DNA of 14,133 nt from Caryophanales bacterium (GCA_902362975.1 CABIYO010000059.1:1-14133), one strand, 5' to 3'; counted from the first letter of the stretch, positions 6,803 to 13,534 are shown. The notes: generated by a model not told the origin, from the letters alone. Program-made: numbers and translations.

Positions 6803-6844
6803 ATGACGTTTACTACATTTCAACAAGTCGGTACGTATCTATGA
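6803..6844 (+). other. Tiny ORF (13 codons) in an orphan transcription unit
   Basis: ATG 6803 is preceded by AAGGAG (6786-6791, 11-nt spacer) and encodes MTFTTFQQVGTYL before TGA 6842-6844. A +1 shift at the stop (CTA TGA) would continue nine residues (ETADSTWYE) to a second stop. The unit ends at the strong hairpin at 6868-6915. It may be a small peptide, a leader, a small RNA or the relic of a longer gene. No homologue is recognised. Confidence 0.3.
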
Positions 6845-6867
6845 AACGGCCGACTCGACTTGGTACG

Positions 6868-6915
6868 AATGAAAAAGACAAATCGTCCGACTAGCGGCGA
6901 TTTGTCTTTTTCATT
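6868..6915. terminator. Long-stem terminator after the marR-like gene
   Basis: An 18-bp perfect stem (6868-6885 with 6898-6915) has a 12-nt loop and T-rich 3' arms on both strands. It overlaps the stop region of the minus-strand MarR gene (stop 6911-6913). On the plus strand it would end the short unit starting near 6745. Confidence 0.85.
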
Positions 6916-7354
6916 TGAATTTCTGAATCATCAACGCGAGCGAGCGGTTGATCATCTTCATCTCATCCTCCTCGAGAACGGAGAACATCTCTTCAGCGAG
7001 GCGCTCTTCAATCGCATCGATTTGTTTCGAGTACGCCAGACCGTTCGGACCAAGTCGGATGAAGCTTTCTCGAAGGTTTTCAGGATTCTTTTCCCGTGCG
7101 ATAAAGTCACGTTGCTCGAGCACTTTGAGCACCTGACTGACGGCACTTTTGGAGATGGACATCTTCGTCGCAATCTCTGTCGTCGTCCACGTCTCTTGGC
7201 GTTTAAAGAGAAGTAGCATCTGTTCTTGTTGATAGCTCAGCTCGAACTCGTTCAGTTCCGTGAAATATTTCGTGAACAGCAAGTCGAGCTCATCGATTTG
7301 ACGATACATCGTGAGGACTTGTTGCTTTCGTGTTTCATTCAACGTGTCATTCAT
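6911..7354 (-). CDS. MarR-family transcriptional regulator
   Basis: The 147-residue winged helix-turn-helix protein is of normal MarR length. N-terminal helices (about 8-50) form the dimer region, then TTTEIATKMSISKSAVSQVL (57-76) is the recognition helix-turn-helix, the wing is around KNPENLRESFIRL, and C-terminal helices close the dimer. MarR proteins usually repress a neighbouring exporter and release DNA on binding a small ligand. Here it is the second gene after an MFS exporter, 7 bp from its stop, and a perfect inverted repeat lies in that exporter's promoter, so autoregulation of the pair is likely. ATG 7354 gives the family-typical N terminus, but its AAAGG is directly adjacent, so weak or coupled initiation is possible. 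A GTG at 7411 would add 19 atypical residues. Confidence 0.88.
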   Translation of the reverse strand: MNDTLNETRKQQVLTMYRQIDELDLLFTKYFTELNEFELSYQQEQMLLLFKRQETWTTTEIATKMSISKSAVSQVLKVLEQRDFIAREKNPENLRESFIRLGPNGLAYSKQIDAIEERLAEEMFSVLEEDEMKMINRSLALMIQKFK

Positions 7355-7361
7355 CCTTTCT

Positions 7362-8567
7362 TTACGGTGTCTGTCGGAACGTTTCGCTCCGGAGATATAG
7401 GAGGACACCACACACTAATCCGATTATACCAAATGCCAATAAGAGCGTTTGAATCGGCACGGACAAAGCAACGAGAACCGATAAAATGGCGAACGCGATC
7501 GGTTCAAGGCCTGAGGCAGCGAGCGACATGATGCTCATGACACGCCCGATTTTGTCAGAGTCGCTTTGTTCCTGCATGATGGTGACGGTCGGTAAATACA
7601 CGAGCATAATCATAAAACCGCTCATAGAAGCCGCGACGGCGAGAAGCGGAATCGATTGGACTTGCGTGTAGAGGAAGAACGCGCCGAGTGTCAGAAACAG
7701 TGCGCGGAAGACGAAGCGTCCACGATGAACGGTTCGCAGGAATAGAATCAGGAAACTTGCGCTGAACGTCCCGACTGCGAGCCCACCTTCGATGATACTC
7801 AAATCAAATGCCGTCCCTCCGACCGCGCCAACGAGAATCGGGATACTCATGATGAGTGGTCCCATGACGAATAAGTTGACGATGGCAATGGCGAACGTCC
7901 CACTACGTAACACAGGTGTCTGCGATACGTAACGAATGCCCTCTTTCAAATCAACGAGTACATCTTTCGGTGAGAGCGGAGCGACCTCGGGAATGTTGTC
8001 TTGAATCAATCGCGGCATAATCAAAATCGCGGAGAGAAAAATCAAGGCAGCCGACGTCCCGAAACTGAGACCAAAACTTCCCCTCGTCAGTAGGATCCCT
8101 GCAAGGAACGGACCGATGACGAACATCAACTCGAGCGATCCTTGGAAGAGGGAGTTTGCGCGTTGCAATTGTTGACCTGATACGATTGAAGGCATAAGTG
8201 ATGACAGTGCCGGGTAAGACATGCCGTCTAAAAGACCGAACAATAAGGAGATGATCAAGAGGGCTATCACCGAATACGCATCAGCAAAATGGAGCGAGAC
8301 GACAATTAACATCAACACGCCTTGTCCGATATTCGTTAAGCATAACAAGCGACTCTTTTGGAATCGATCGGCGAACACACCGCCGAACACCATCATGACG
8401 ACACGCGGCAACGAGACCGCCGTCAAGATAATCCCGAGGAATGCCGGTTGCTTCAACACGTCGATCGTCAACCATGAGACGCTCAAGAAGAAAATCGAAA
8501 ACCCGAGCGTGAGCGTCATTCCGGATAACCAAGTGAACACGAACCGAGTATTCTTCAATAAACTCAT
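7362..8567 (-). CDS. MFS transporter, probable drug or metabolite exporter
   Basis: The 401-residue protein has about twelve membrane helices. After the second helix is the MFS motif A in the form GGVFADRFQKSR (62-73), and the loop between halves is around residues 190-215 (EVAPLSPKDVLVDLKEGIRY). The pattern resembles the MFS_3/EntS-like group of multidrug or siderophore exporters; the substrate cannot be read from sequence. ATG 8567 follows AAGAGG with an 8-nt spacer. It leads a two-gene operon with the MarR regulator and has an operator-like inverted repeat between its -35 and -10. It is divergent from the membrane protein cluster at 8729. No truncation is seen. Confidence 0.88.
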   Translation of the reverse strand: MSLLKNTRFVFTWLSGMTLTLGFSIFFLSVSWLTIDVLKQPAFLGIILTAVSLPRVVMMVFGGVFADRFQKSRLLCLTNIGQGVLMLIVVSLHFADAYSVIALLIISLLFGLLDGMSYPALSSLMPSIVSGQQLQRANSLFQGSLELMFVIGPFLAGILLTRGSFGLSFGTSAALIFLSAILIMPRLIQDNIPEVAPLSPKDVLVDLKEGIRYVSQTPVLRSGTFAIAIVNLFVMGPLIMSIPILVGAVGGTAFDLSIIEGGLAVGTFSASFLILFLRTVHRGRFVFRALFLTLGAFFLYTQVQSIPLLAVAASMSGFMIMLVYLPTVTIMQEQSDSDKIGRVMSIMSLAASGLEPIAFAILSVLVALSVPIQTLLLAFGIIGLVCGVLLYLRSETFRQTP

Positions 8568-8593
8568 TTTTATAACCTCTTACTTTCATTTTC

Positions 8594-8623
8594 AACATAT
8601 AGTTAAGTTAACTAAACTGTAAA
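8594..8623 (-). promoter_or_regulatory. Promoter of the MFS-MarR operon with embedded operator
   Basis: On the minus strand the -35 is TTTACA (8623-8618), with a -10 of TATGTT (8599-8594, spacer 18) or TATATG (8601-8596, spacer 16). The spacer holds a perfect 7-1-7 inverted repeat TAGTTAAGTTAACTA (8600-8614). AT-rich palindromes of this size are typical MarR sites, and binding here would block RNA polymerase. That MarR binds here is inference from position and symmetry. Confidence 0.7.
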
Positions 8624-8678
8624 ACGAGATGTTCATATCGTCAAGAATCATGACTTTGGTATGAAAATGTAAAATAAC

Positions 8679-8706
8679 GGAACTTTCCTCGTGTTCATCC
8701 CGTATA
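8679..8706 (+). promoter_or_regulatory. ECF-sigma-type promoter candidate for the membrane protein cluster
   Basis: GGAAC at 8679-8683 followed by TTT, then CGTATA at 8701-8706, with 17 bp between AAC and CGT, matches the bipartite AAC/CGT pattern of SigW-like promoters. A plain sigma-A reading (TATAGT at 8703-8708) has no good -35. The Shine-Dalgarno of the first gene begins 10 bp later. This suggests control by envelope stress. Confidence 0.5.
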
Positions 8707-8728
8707 GTGGAAGAAGAGGTGAATCAAG

Positions 8729-9136
8729 ATGAACAAACAAGAACGGATTAATACGATTTATCGTTATCAACAGCGTTGGCTCTTTTGGAGAATGGGACTG
8801 GCAGCTCTTACCGGGATGTTCGTCTTTCTTGCACTTCAGTCTGACGGTGCGTCAAAGTATATCATTCCATTAGGGGTCACATTAGCAGGCATGTTGTTCG
8901 CCATCGGACGAGAGCGGCGCTTCGTCAGGAAGTTGACCGCTGTAGAACAAGCAAAGCGCATCATCGATTGGCAGTATGTGTCGGAGATGGGACACCTCGT
9001 CTTGTTGGCAATTCTTTTCCCATTAATCGTCTTGATTAACTGGCCGGCATGGTCGTTTTTCGTCGTCTTCTTAGGCGGGGGTCATCTTATTGCAAGTCGC
9101 ACAGAAAATGCTCGACCGACAGATGCCACAGTATGA
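8729..9136 (+). CDS. Small multi-spanning membrane protein, module A (frameshifted C terminus)
   Basis: This 135-residue protein begins MNKQERINTIYRYQQRW, the N-terminal pattern shared by the next three genes, and has about four membrane helices (around 18-37, 44-60, 88-104 and 107-118). AGGTGA lies six bases before ATG 8729. The frame seems broken at a run of five G (9077-9081): as written it ends in an unrelated tail (SRTENARPTDATV). Dropping one G gives VILLQVAQKMLDRQMPQYDG and on to a stop at 9188, just before the next gene. The restored tail contains EQPLRRE, which aligns with EQPTRDE near the end of the third gene. It may be a true mutation, a phase-variable tract or a sequence error. 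The family is not recognised. Confidence 0.7.
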   Translation: MNKQERINTIYRYQQRWLFWRMGLAALTGMFVFLALQSDGASKYIIPLGVTLAGMLFAIGRERRFVRKLTAVEQAKRIIDWQYVSEMGHLVLLAILFPLIVLINWPAWSFFVVFLGGGHLIASRTENARPTDATV

Positions 9137-9198
9137 CGGAGAACAGCCACTGCGTCGTGAAATAAAACTCGACTTTCTAAAAGATTGAGGTGACACTG

Positions 9199-9702
9199 GT
9201 GGACAAAGCAGAGCGACTTCAACAGATTGAACAGTTTGAGAAACGATATACTCGTCTCAACATCATCGTGAGCGTAGTCATGCTAGGCGTATCCATCTAT
9301 TTTCTTTCGACATGGAGTCCGTATAGCATTCTTTTACCCGGTGTCGCACTTCTCTATGCGACATGGCTTGAATGGAGGAAGATGATATTACAGCAGTCCT
9401 TCAACCCATCGACACGCTATCATCGTCTATTGCGTATCGATTTTTCTGTCATGTTGAGTAGTTTGATCTGGTTTGTGATTTTGATTGGGTTGCATTTCAA
9501 CGGAATCGATATCTTACCGTGGATGAGTTGGACGCTCCTGATCGGCGGACCGTGTCTCATCTTGATTCCACGTTGGATTGACCGGAAACAGTCCGCGCTT
9601 GATGAGCACCACGTCACATCAGGCGAGTGGGCTCAGTCAAACCGGGAACGTTTGAAACATACGTTAGATGATATTTCAAGGAAAGGTCGTAAGCAGTCAT
9701 GA
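9199..9702 (+). CDS. Small multi-spanning membrane protein, module B
   Basis: The 167-residue product starts MDKAERLQQIEQFEKRY when GTG 9199 is used. An upstream GTG (9190) is possible, but 9199 has AGGTG at 9188-9192 with a 6-nt spacer and aligns with the start of its neighbours. About four helices are visible: two near 20-55, then two near 85-125. A conserved middle motif EWRKMILQQSFNPSTRYHRL is matched in the fourth gene by EWRKTKLLLTFNEDTHYQRL, and the tail LDEHHVTSGEW by LDAYHVRGKEL, so these two are paralogues. The protein overlaps the next start by 4 bp (ATGA). The function is unknown; the charged cytoplasmic tail could contact a partner. Confidence 0.75.
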   Translation: MDKAERLQQIEQFEKRYTRLNIIVSVVMLGVSIYFLSTWSPYSILLPGVALLYATWLEWRKMILQQSFNPSTRYHRLLRIDFSVMLSSLIWFVILIGLHFNGIDILPWMSWTLLIGGPCLILIPRWIDRKQSALDEHHVTSGEWAQSNRERLKHTLDDISRKGRKQS

Positions 9703-10184
9703 CAAAGAAAGAACGGATTCAAGTAATCGGAGGATATCGGCAGTCGCGACAAACCCTTCATCTTTGGCTCACGGGAGCCTTTATTTTTTGTAACAGTTTT
9801 GTGCTCGCTTTTGATACATGGTGGATCTGGGGAATCGGTTCGGTCCTCACGGCTGTCCTAATCATAGGGCTGACACTCAAAGAAGGACGTGTCTTACAGA
9901 TTTTCACGGTGGGTCGAGGCATCCTATTGACAAAACGCTTATATCGTCTCTATTCCTACTGGATTGGAGCGGTCACAGTAGCAATTCTTTTCAGTCGTCT
10001 CCAGATTGCACCCGTCGCATGGGTCATCTTCGGTCTAGGCATCGTCATGTTAGCATGGACGCACTATCAGACCGTCCAACAATTGCGACAAGCCGACCCG
10101 GAGCAACCGACACGAGATGAGGTGACAAAGTATTACCGCTCGTATGAAAGGAGTACATATGCTGACGAAAGAAAAGCGAATTGA
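9699..10184 (+). CDS. Small multi-spanning membrane protein, module A-like copy
   Basis: The 161-residue protein begins MTKKERIQVIGGYRQSR and has four hydrophobic segments (about 20-38, 42-58, 88-103 and 105-121). Its tail contains QQLRQADPEQPTRDE, which aligns with the tail recovered from the first gene once the G-run shift is corrected, so it seems to be the second copy of the module's first member. The ATG overlaps the previous stop, and its own last 26 bases overlap the next gene, indicating a tightly coupled operon. No signal peptide, catalytic motif or known family is seen. Confidence 0.72.
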   Translation: MTKKERIQVIGGYRQSRQTLHLWLTGAFIFCNSFVLAFDTWWIWGIGSVLTAVLIIGLTLKEGRVLQIFTVGRGILLTKRLYRLYSYWIGAVTVAILFSRLQIAPVAWVIFGLGIVMLAWTHYQTVQQLRQADPEQPTRDEVTKYYRSYERSTYADERKAN

Positions 10185-10641
10185 ACAATTGCTGAAGCAA
10201 GATGACAGTCATTGGCGTTGGGGGTGGGGCATCGCCATCGCGACGATTGTGATGACGCTCGTGATTGCCGCGCAGTCCAAACTCTACGCTCCACTCCTCG
10301 TCTTCATCAGTTTCTTTCCGTATCTCTGTTTTGAATGGCGGAAGACAAAATTGCTTCTTACCTTTAACGAGGATACGCATTACCAACGTCTGGTGTATAC
10401 AGACTTTGGCATCCAGTGGCTCTGCTTCGTATTGACCATCAGCTTGTTGGCTGCCTATTATGCCGACTCGTTGTCTCCCATCATTGCCATTGCCGGGCTG
10501 TTCGGAATCGGTGTGATGTCGATTCTGGCACCGTATGTCATCAATCGACACTTACACTCGCTCGATGCGTATCATGTACGAGGGAAAGAATTGCGTGAAG
10601 CGTGCGATCAACGCTTCCGTCAGTCCAAAACGAACACCTGA
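10159..10641 (+). CDS. Small multi-spanning membrane protein, module B-like copy
   Basis: The 160-residue product starts MLTKEKRIEQLLKQDD at ATG 10159, which has AAAGGAG (10147-10153) five bases upstream. An earlier in-frame ATG (10144) lies before this ribosome site and is unlikely. Four hydrophobic segments alternate with the conserved EWRKTKLLLTFNEDTHYQRL loop and the C-terminal LDAYHVRGKELREA, both shared with the second gene. This is the last gene of the array: its stop lies in the loop of the terminator at 10627-10657. It is probably membrane-embedded with both ends cytoplasmic; the function is unknown. Confidence 0.75.
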   Translation: MLTKEKRIEQLLKQDDSHWRWGWGIAIATIVMTLVIAAQSKLYAPLLVFISFFPYLCFEWRKTKLLLTFNEDTHYQRLVYTDFGIQWLCFVLTISLLAAYYADSLSPIIAIAGLFGIGVMSILAPYVINRHLHSLDAYHVRGKELREACDQRFRQSKTNT

Positions 10642-10657
10642 GAAGGGTTCGTTTTTT
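10627..10657 (+). terminator. Terminator of the small membrane protein operon
   Basis: Stem AAAACGAAC (10627-10635) pairs with GTTCGTTTT (10647-10655), extended inward by CC/GG with one bulged base, and continues into a T tract (10652-10657). The last gene's stop is within the loop. Confidence 0.8.
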
Positions 10658-10747
10658 GTTTGAGGACATCGGTCCTTTTCTTCTTCGGTACGGAGGCGTA
10701 AGCTGAAAATGTACACAGAACTACTAGAAGAATCGAGGAAGACATTC

Positions 10748-11686
10748 ATGTTAGCTATTTTGATTGGATTGACGATTGGGATTTTATTGCCGATGCAGAC
10801 GAGTGTCAACTCACGTTTGCGTCAGGTGGTCGGCTCCCCGTTCGTCGCATCTTTTTTATCGTTTACTGTCGGGACGATCTTTTTGTCCTTATTGCTTTTA
10901 TTGACCGGACAGTCATTCGGATTTGACGGCTCGGTGATTCAGGAAGGTCCGGGTTGGATGTGGATTGGCGGACTGTTAGGGGTCTTGTTCTTAACGGGAA
11001 ATATTTTGCTGTTCCCAAGACTCGGGAGTGTCCAGACGGTCATCATGCCGATTTTTGGACAGATTTTGATGGGGTTGTTGATTGACCATTTCGGTTGGTT
11101 CAATTCTGTCGAACACCCAATTACGGCGCTTCGTTTGTTCGGAGTCGTGCTCGTCTTGTTCGGAGTCATCGGAACGGTCGCCTTATCCGACTGGCTCAAC
11201 CGCCGAAGAGGCAAACTGGTCGTCTCCATGGAAACGGACACGGGGAATCTGAACCTTTGGCGACTGTTTGGGATTTTCACTGGGATGATGAGTGCCACGC
11301 AAACGGCCATTAACGGCTATTTGGGAACAGTGGTCGAATCGGCTCTGAAAGGGGCGTTGGTCTCTTTCGTTGTCGGAACGTTGGCGCTCTTACTCATTTT
11401 ACTTGTCTCACGCCAACCCGTTCCGCTCGGTCAACTGAAAGGTCAACCGTGGTGGATTTGGCTCGGTGGAATCATTGGGGCGCTCTTCATCGGAGGAAAC
11501 GTCCTCATCGTACCGATTGTCGGGACAGGGATTGCTGTCATCATCGTCATTGTCGGACTGTTATGCGGTAGCTTGCTCATCGACCGCTTCGGTTGGTTCG
11601 GCGCGAAGAAAAATCCAGTCACCGGGGTGCAACTTGCGAGTCTGGTTGTCATGGTCATTGGAATTGTATTGATTCGTTTATCTTAA
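10748..11686 (+). CDS. DMT-type transporter of the YdcZ/DUF606 family, two-repeat form
   Basis: The 312-residue protein has about ten membrane helices made of two homologous halves. The first half has GLTIGILLPMQTSVNSRLRQ and later LIDHFGWF; the second has GIFTGMMSATQTAINGYLG and LIDRFGWF. Both also carry a GG(L/I)xGxLFxxGN motif. This fits the YdcZ/DUF606 branch of the drug/metabolite transporter superfamily, in which single-domain and fused forms exist. ATG 10748 is preferred: GAGGAAG lies six bases upstream, and the protein then starts at the first helix as family members do. The ATG at 10709 would add a charged 13-residue leader after a poorly spaced GGAGG. The substrate is unknown. It is flanked on both sides by members or remnants of the small membrane protein family. 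Confidence 0.85.
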   Translation: MLAILIGLTIGILLPMQTSVNSRLRQVVGSPFVASFLSFTVGTIFLSLLLLLTGQSFGFDGSVIQEGPGWMWIGGLLGVLFLTGNILLFPRLGSVQTVIMPIFGQILMGLLIDHFGWFNSVEHPITALRLFGVVLVLFGVIGTVALSDWLNRRRGKLVVSMETDTGNLNLWRLFGIFTGMMSATQTAINGYLGTVVESALKGALVSFVVGTLALLLILLVSRQPVPLGQLKGQPWWIWLGGIIGALFIGGNVLIVPIVGTGIAVIIVIVGLLCGSLLIDRFGWFGAKKNPVTGVQLASLVVMVIGIVLIRLS

Positions 11687-11899
11687 GGGGGGAGTGCTCT
11701 TCGCCATGAGTGGGGATTCTTTCTCACGTGGTTCGTGTTCGATTCGATGCAAGGACTACTCGGTGTCGCATTGATTGGCGTCATCTCGCTTCTCATCTTG
11801 TACGTGTCGATGGACCGCAAACTACGTGAAGCGGACCCAGAGCATGTGACCAATCGAGAGTTACGACAAGCACATCGTAAACAGAAACTCAGCCCCTGA
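11687..11899 (+). pseudogene. Remnant of a fifth small membrane protein (module B type)
   Basis: Directly after the transporter stop, and in the same frame, 70 codons remain open to TGA 11897-11899. They contain two hydrophobic stretches (WGFFLTWFVF and GLLGVALIGVISLLILYV) and the tail DPEHVTNRELRQAHRKQK. Aligned with the end of the 10159-10641 protein, GLxGxxVxS, YV, R, and HVxxxELRxA recur in the same order. There is no start codon with a ribosome site; the first in-frame candidates are GTG 11735 and ATG 11747. It therefore looks like the 3' end of a lost gene, although a 50-residue peptide from 11747 cannot be excluded. Confidence 0.55.
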
Positions 11900-11924
11900 T
11901 AGAGCGTCAGAGGCTGAGTTTTTT
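11886..11924. terminator. Bidirectional terminator between remnant and ABC operon
   Basis: Stem AACTCAGCC (11886-11894) pairs with GGCTGAGTT (11912-11920), with an inner CTGA/TCAG pair (11896-11899 with 11907-11910), followed on the plus strand by a run of T to 11924. The minus-strand peptide gene stops at 11924-11926, right at its foot, so it serves both sides. Confidence 0.8.
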
Positions 11925-12013
11925 CATGAGAACATGGAAATGAGAAAGCCACAGACGACCATGCCGATTGTATAGAATGTGAACCGGTGTCGTTCCCAAA
12001 ACGAGTCATTCAT
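11924..12013 (-). CDS. 29-residue membrane peptide coupled to the ABC ATPase gene
   Basis: ATG 12013-12011 overlaps the stop of the ABC ATPase gene as ATGA. It opens a 29-codon frame with a polar, charged start (MNDSFWERHR) and one membrane helix (FTFYTIGMVVCGFLISMF), ending just before the operon terminator. The translational overlap, the clear transmembrane pattern and the fit between stop codon and terminator argue that it is a real third gene of the operon. Small single-helix peptides can modulate ABC exporters, but no such role is shown here. It is shorter than usual gene-calling limits and would be missed by most annotation. Confidence 0.5.
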   Translation of the reverse strand: MNDSFWERHRFTFYTIGMVVCGFLISMFS

Positions 12014-12738
12014 CGTGTCACCGCTACATGATCGATCGGCGTGTCGACCATTCGCACGAACGCTTCGTCCGGGTCGGACGTTCCAGAATCGTCGAGCCAG
12101 TCTTGGAAGTCCCCTTCATATAAAACACGTCCGCCGTGTAGGAAGATGACGTGGGCATCGAGTTGAGCCAAGTCGTGCAATTGGTGGGTCGAGATGAGAC
12201 ACGTCTTGCCTTCGTCGACGAGGCGTTGCAGGCGACGCATGATTTGAATGCGGGACGCCGGATCGACCCCACTCGTCGGCTCATCAAATAAATAGAGGGA
12301 ACGTTTGATCGAAGATAAGAGCGTCACGAAAAGCCATTTTTTCTCGCCGACCGACATCTTTCCGAGCTTCATCGTCCATAGAAGTTCGAATAGTTCTTGT
12401 TCTCGGGACGTCGAAAGGTTGTTCACATAAGACTCGAGTTTCTTGAAGTCGGGACGTTGCGATAGACGTCCGATAAAGTAGGCGAAGTCTTTGCCCGTCA
12501 ATTCATGATGGTTATACATGAGTTGTGTCAAATACAACATGTCCGTCGTCGGAACGAGTTCGAGTGATGTCTTGTCGACCGGAAGTGCCCCGGTCATACA
12601 ATCAAACAGTGTCGTCTTCCCGGCACCATTTTGTCCAATCAAAACGTTCAGTTTATTCGGTTGCAGGGTGAACGAGACGTCATCGAGAACAGGACGTGTC
12701 GCTTTCGGATAGCGATAAGTGAGTTGGTTTACGTGCAT
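12010..12738 (-). CDS. ABC transporter ATP-binding protein
   Basis: The 242-residue ATPase energises the permease encoded just upstream. It has Walker A GQNGAGKTT (35-43), Walker B LYLFDEP (148-154), D-loop SGVD and switch H185 (ISTHQLHDL). The signature is unusual, MSVGEKKW (128-135), in place of LSGGQ, keeping only the central glycine and a following acidic residue. The helical region is short and there is no C-terminal accessory domain. ATG 12738 follows an AGGAGG that overlaps the permease stop, so the two are coupled. It is closest in style to YtrB/EcsA-like exporters, with unknown substrate. Confidence 0.9.
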   Translation of the reverse strand: MHVNQLTYRYPKATRPVLDDVSFTLQPNKLNVLIGQNGAGKTTLFDCMTGALPVDKTSLELVPTTDMLYLTQLMYNHHELTGKDFAYFIGRLSQRPDFKKLESYVNNLSTSREQELFELLWTMKLGKMSVGEKKWLFVTLLSSIKRSLYLFDEPTSGVDPASRIQIMRRLQRLVDEGKTCLISTHQLHDLAQLDAHVIFLHGGRVLYEGDFQDWLDDSGTSDPDEAFVRMVDTPIDHVAVTR

Positions 12739-12747
12739 AAGAACCTC

Positions 12748-13473
12748 CTAGCGTGTCATGAGTGAGACGAGACTGAAGCGTTTCAACGCAATCGCGCCGA
12801 TGATGAAATACCCAAGTACAGAGAGGCCTGTCGCCCATACTCCGAACGAAAGGTCGACTTGAGTCGTCAGATGCAACAACCCGAGCGCGAATTCGTGAAG
12901 CGCGTAGAACGGGTTGAGGAAGCTGAACCATTGATCAGGTGACTTGATTGCCAGTAAAAAGAGTGGGAACATCAGTATGTTCGCGAACGTTCCGAGACTC
13001 GATACTTTCACTGGAAGTGTCGTGATGGCGACACTGGCAACCGCGAACGGGATACTGCCAATCAATACGAGTAGAGACGTTGCAATCAACTTGAACGAGA
13101 AGAACCCGTGTACGAGCGTGACGACCGTTGTGAATAAAGTTAAGCTGATGGAGGCGAATAAGAGTTGCGCCAAGATGACGGCGATGACATACGTCAGTTT
13201 GTTGCCTGAGATCATCACGTACGTTTTCATCAGTCCGTATTCACGCATACGAGCGAGTTCGATGCCGACGCCGTTCACATATGTAGCAAGAATAATATAC
13301 ACCCAGAAATAAGAGAGCCCTGGGTAGTATTCCGCTGTCGTTGCTAGGCGAATATCTGAAGATGACTGCGTCAAAGCGATGATGAGTGGAATTCCGAGTG
13401 TCCAAAAGAATGGAACTTTATCCGTGACGACAACTTTGGCATACATAAAGAAATAACTTGTGATTTGATGCAT
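12748..13473 (-). CDS. ABC-2 type permease
   Basis: The 241-residue membrane protein has six helices: about 20-36, 55-72, 98-122, 130-152, 160-180 and 212-232. The cytoplasmic loop ELARMREYGLMKTYVMISGN (about 72-91) after the second helix is the typical coupling segment of ABC-2 permeases. ATG 13473 follows GGAGG with good spacing. It is the first gene of a three-gene operon with the ATPase 9 bp downstream. Only about 60 bp separate its start from the inferred end of an ISL3-family element, so its natural upstream region may be lost. The protein appears full length. The substrate is unknown. Confidence 0.85.
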   Translation of the reverse strand: MHQITSYFFMYAKVVVTDKVPFFWTLGIPLIIALTQSSSDIRLATTAEYYPGLSYFWVYIILATYVNGVGIELARMREYGLMKTYVMISGNKLTYVIAVILAQLLFASISLTLFTTVVTLVHGFFSFKLIATSLLVLIGSIPFAVASVAITTLPVKVSSLGTFANILMFPLFLLAIKSPDQWFSFLNPFYALHEFALGLLHLTTQVDLSFGVWATGLSVLGYFIIGAIALKRFSLVSLMTR

Positions 13474-13534
13474 CCTGTTCCTCCGCTTGTCTATTTGATT
13501 GTTTGTATCGTATCACAATATACGGAAGTTTATT

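Noticed and set aside
7362..7411. GTG start at 7411 for the MarR gene
   Set aside because: It would add 19 residues that overlap the MFS coding end and do not resemble MarR N termini.
11683..12009. 108-codon minus-strand frame between transporter and ABC operon
   Set aside because: It is antisense to the paralogue remnant, has a biased composition of Ser/Arg/Cys, and competes with the better-supported 11924-12013 peptide.
12518..12712. Plus-strand frame inside the ABC ATPase gene
   Set aside because: It is an antisense shadow without a ribosome site.
13501..13530. TTGT-N8-ACAA dyad upstream of the ABC permease as a GntR operator
   Set aside because: Only 4-bp arms match, and no GntR gene is visible in the window.
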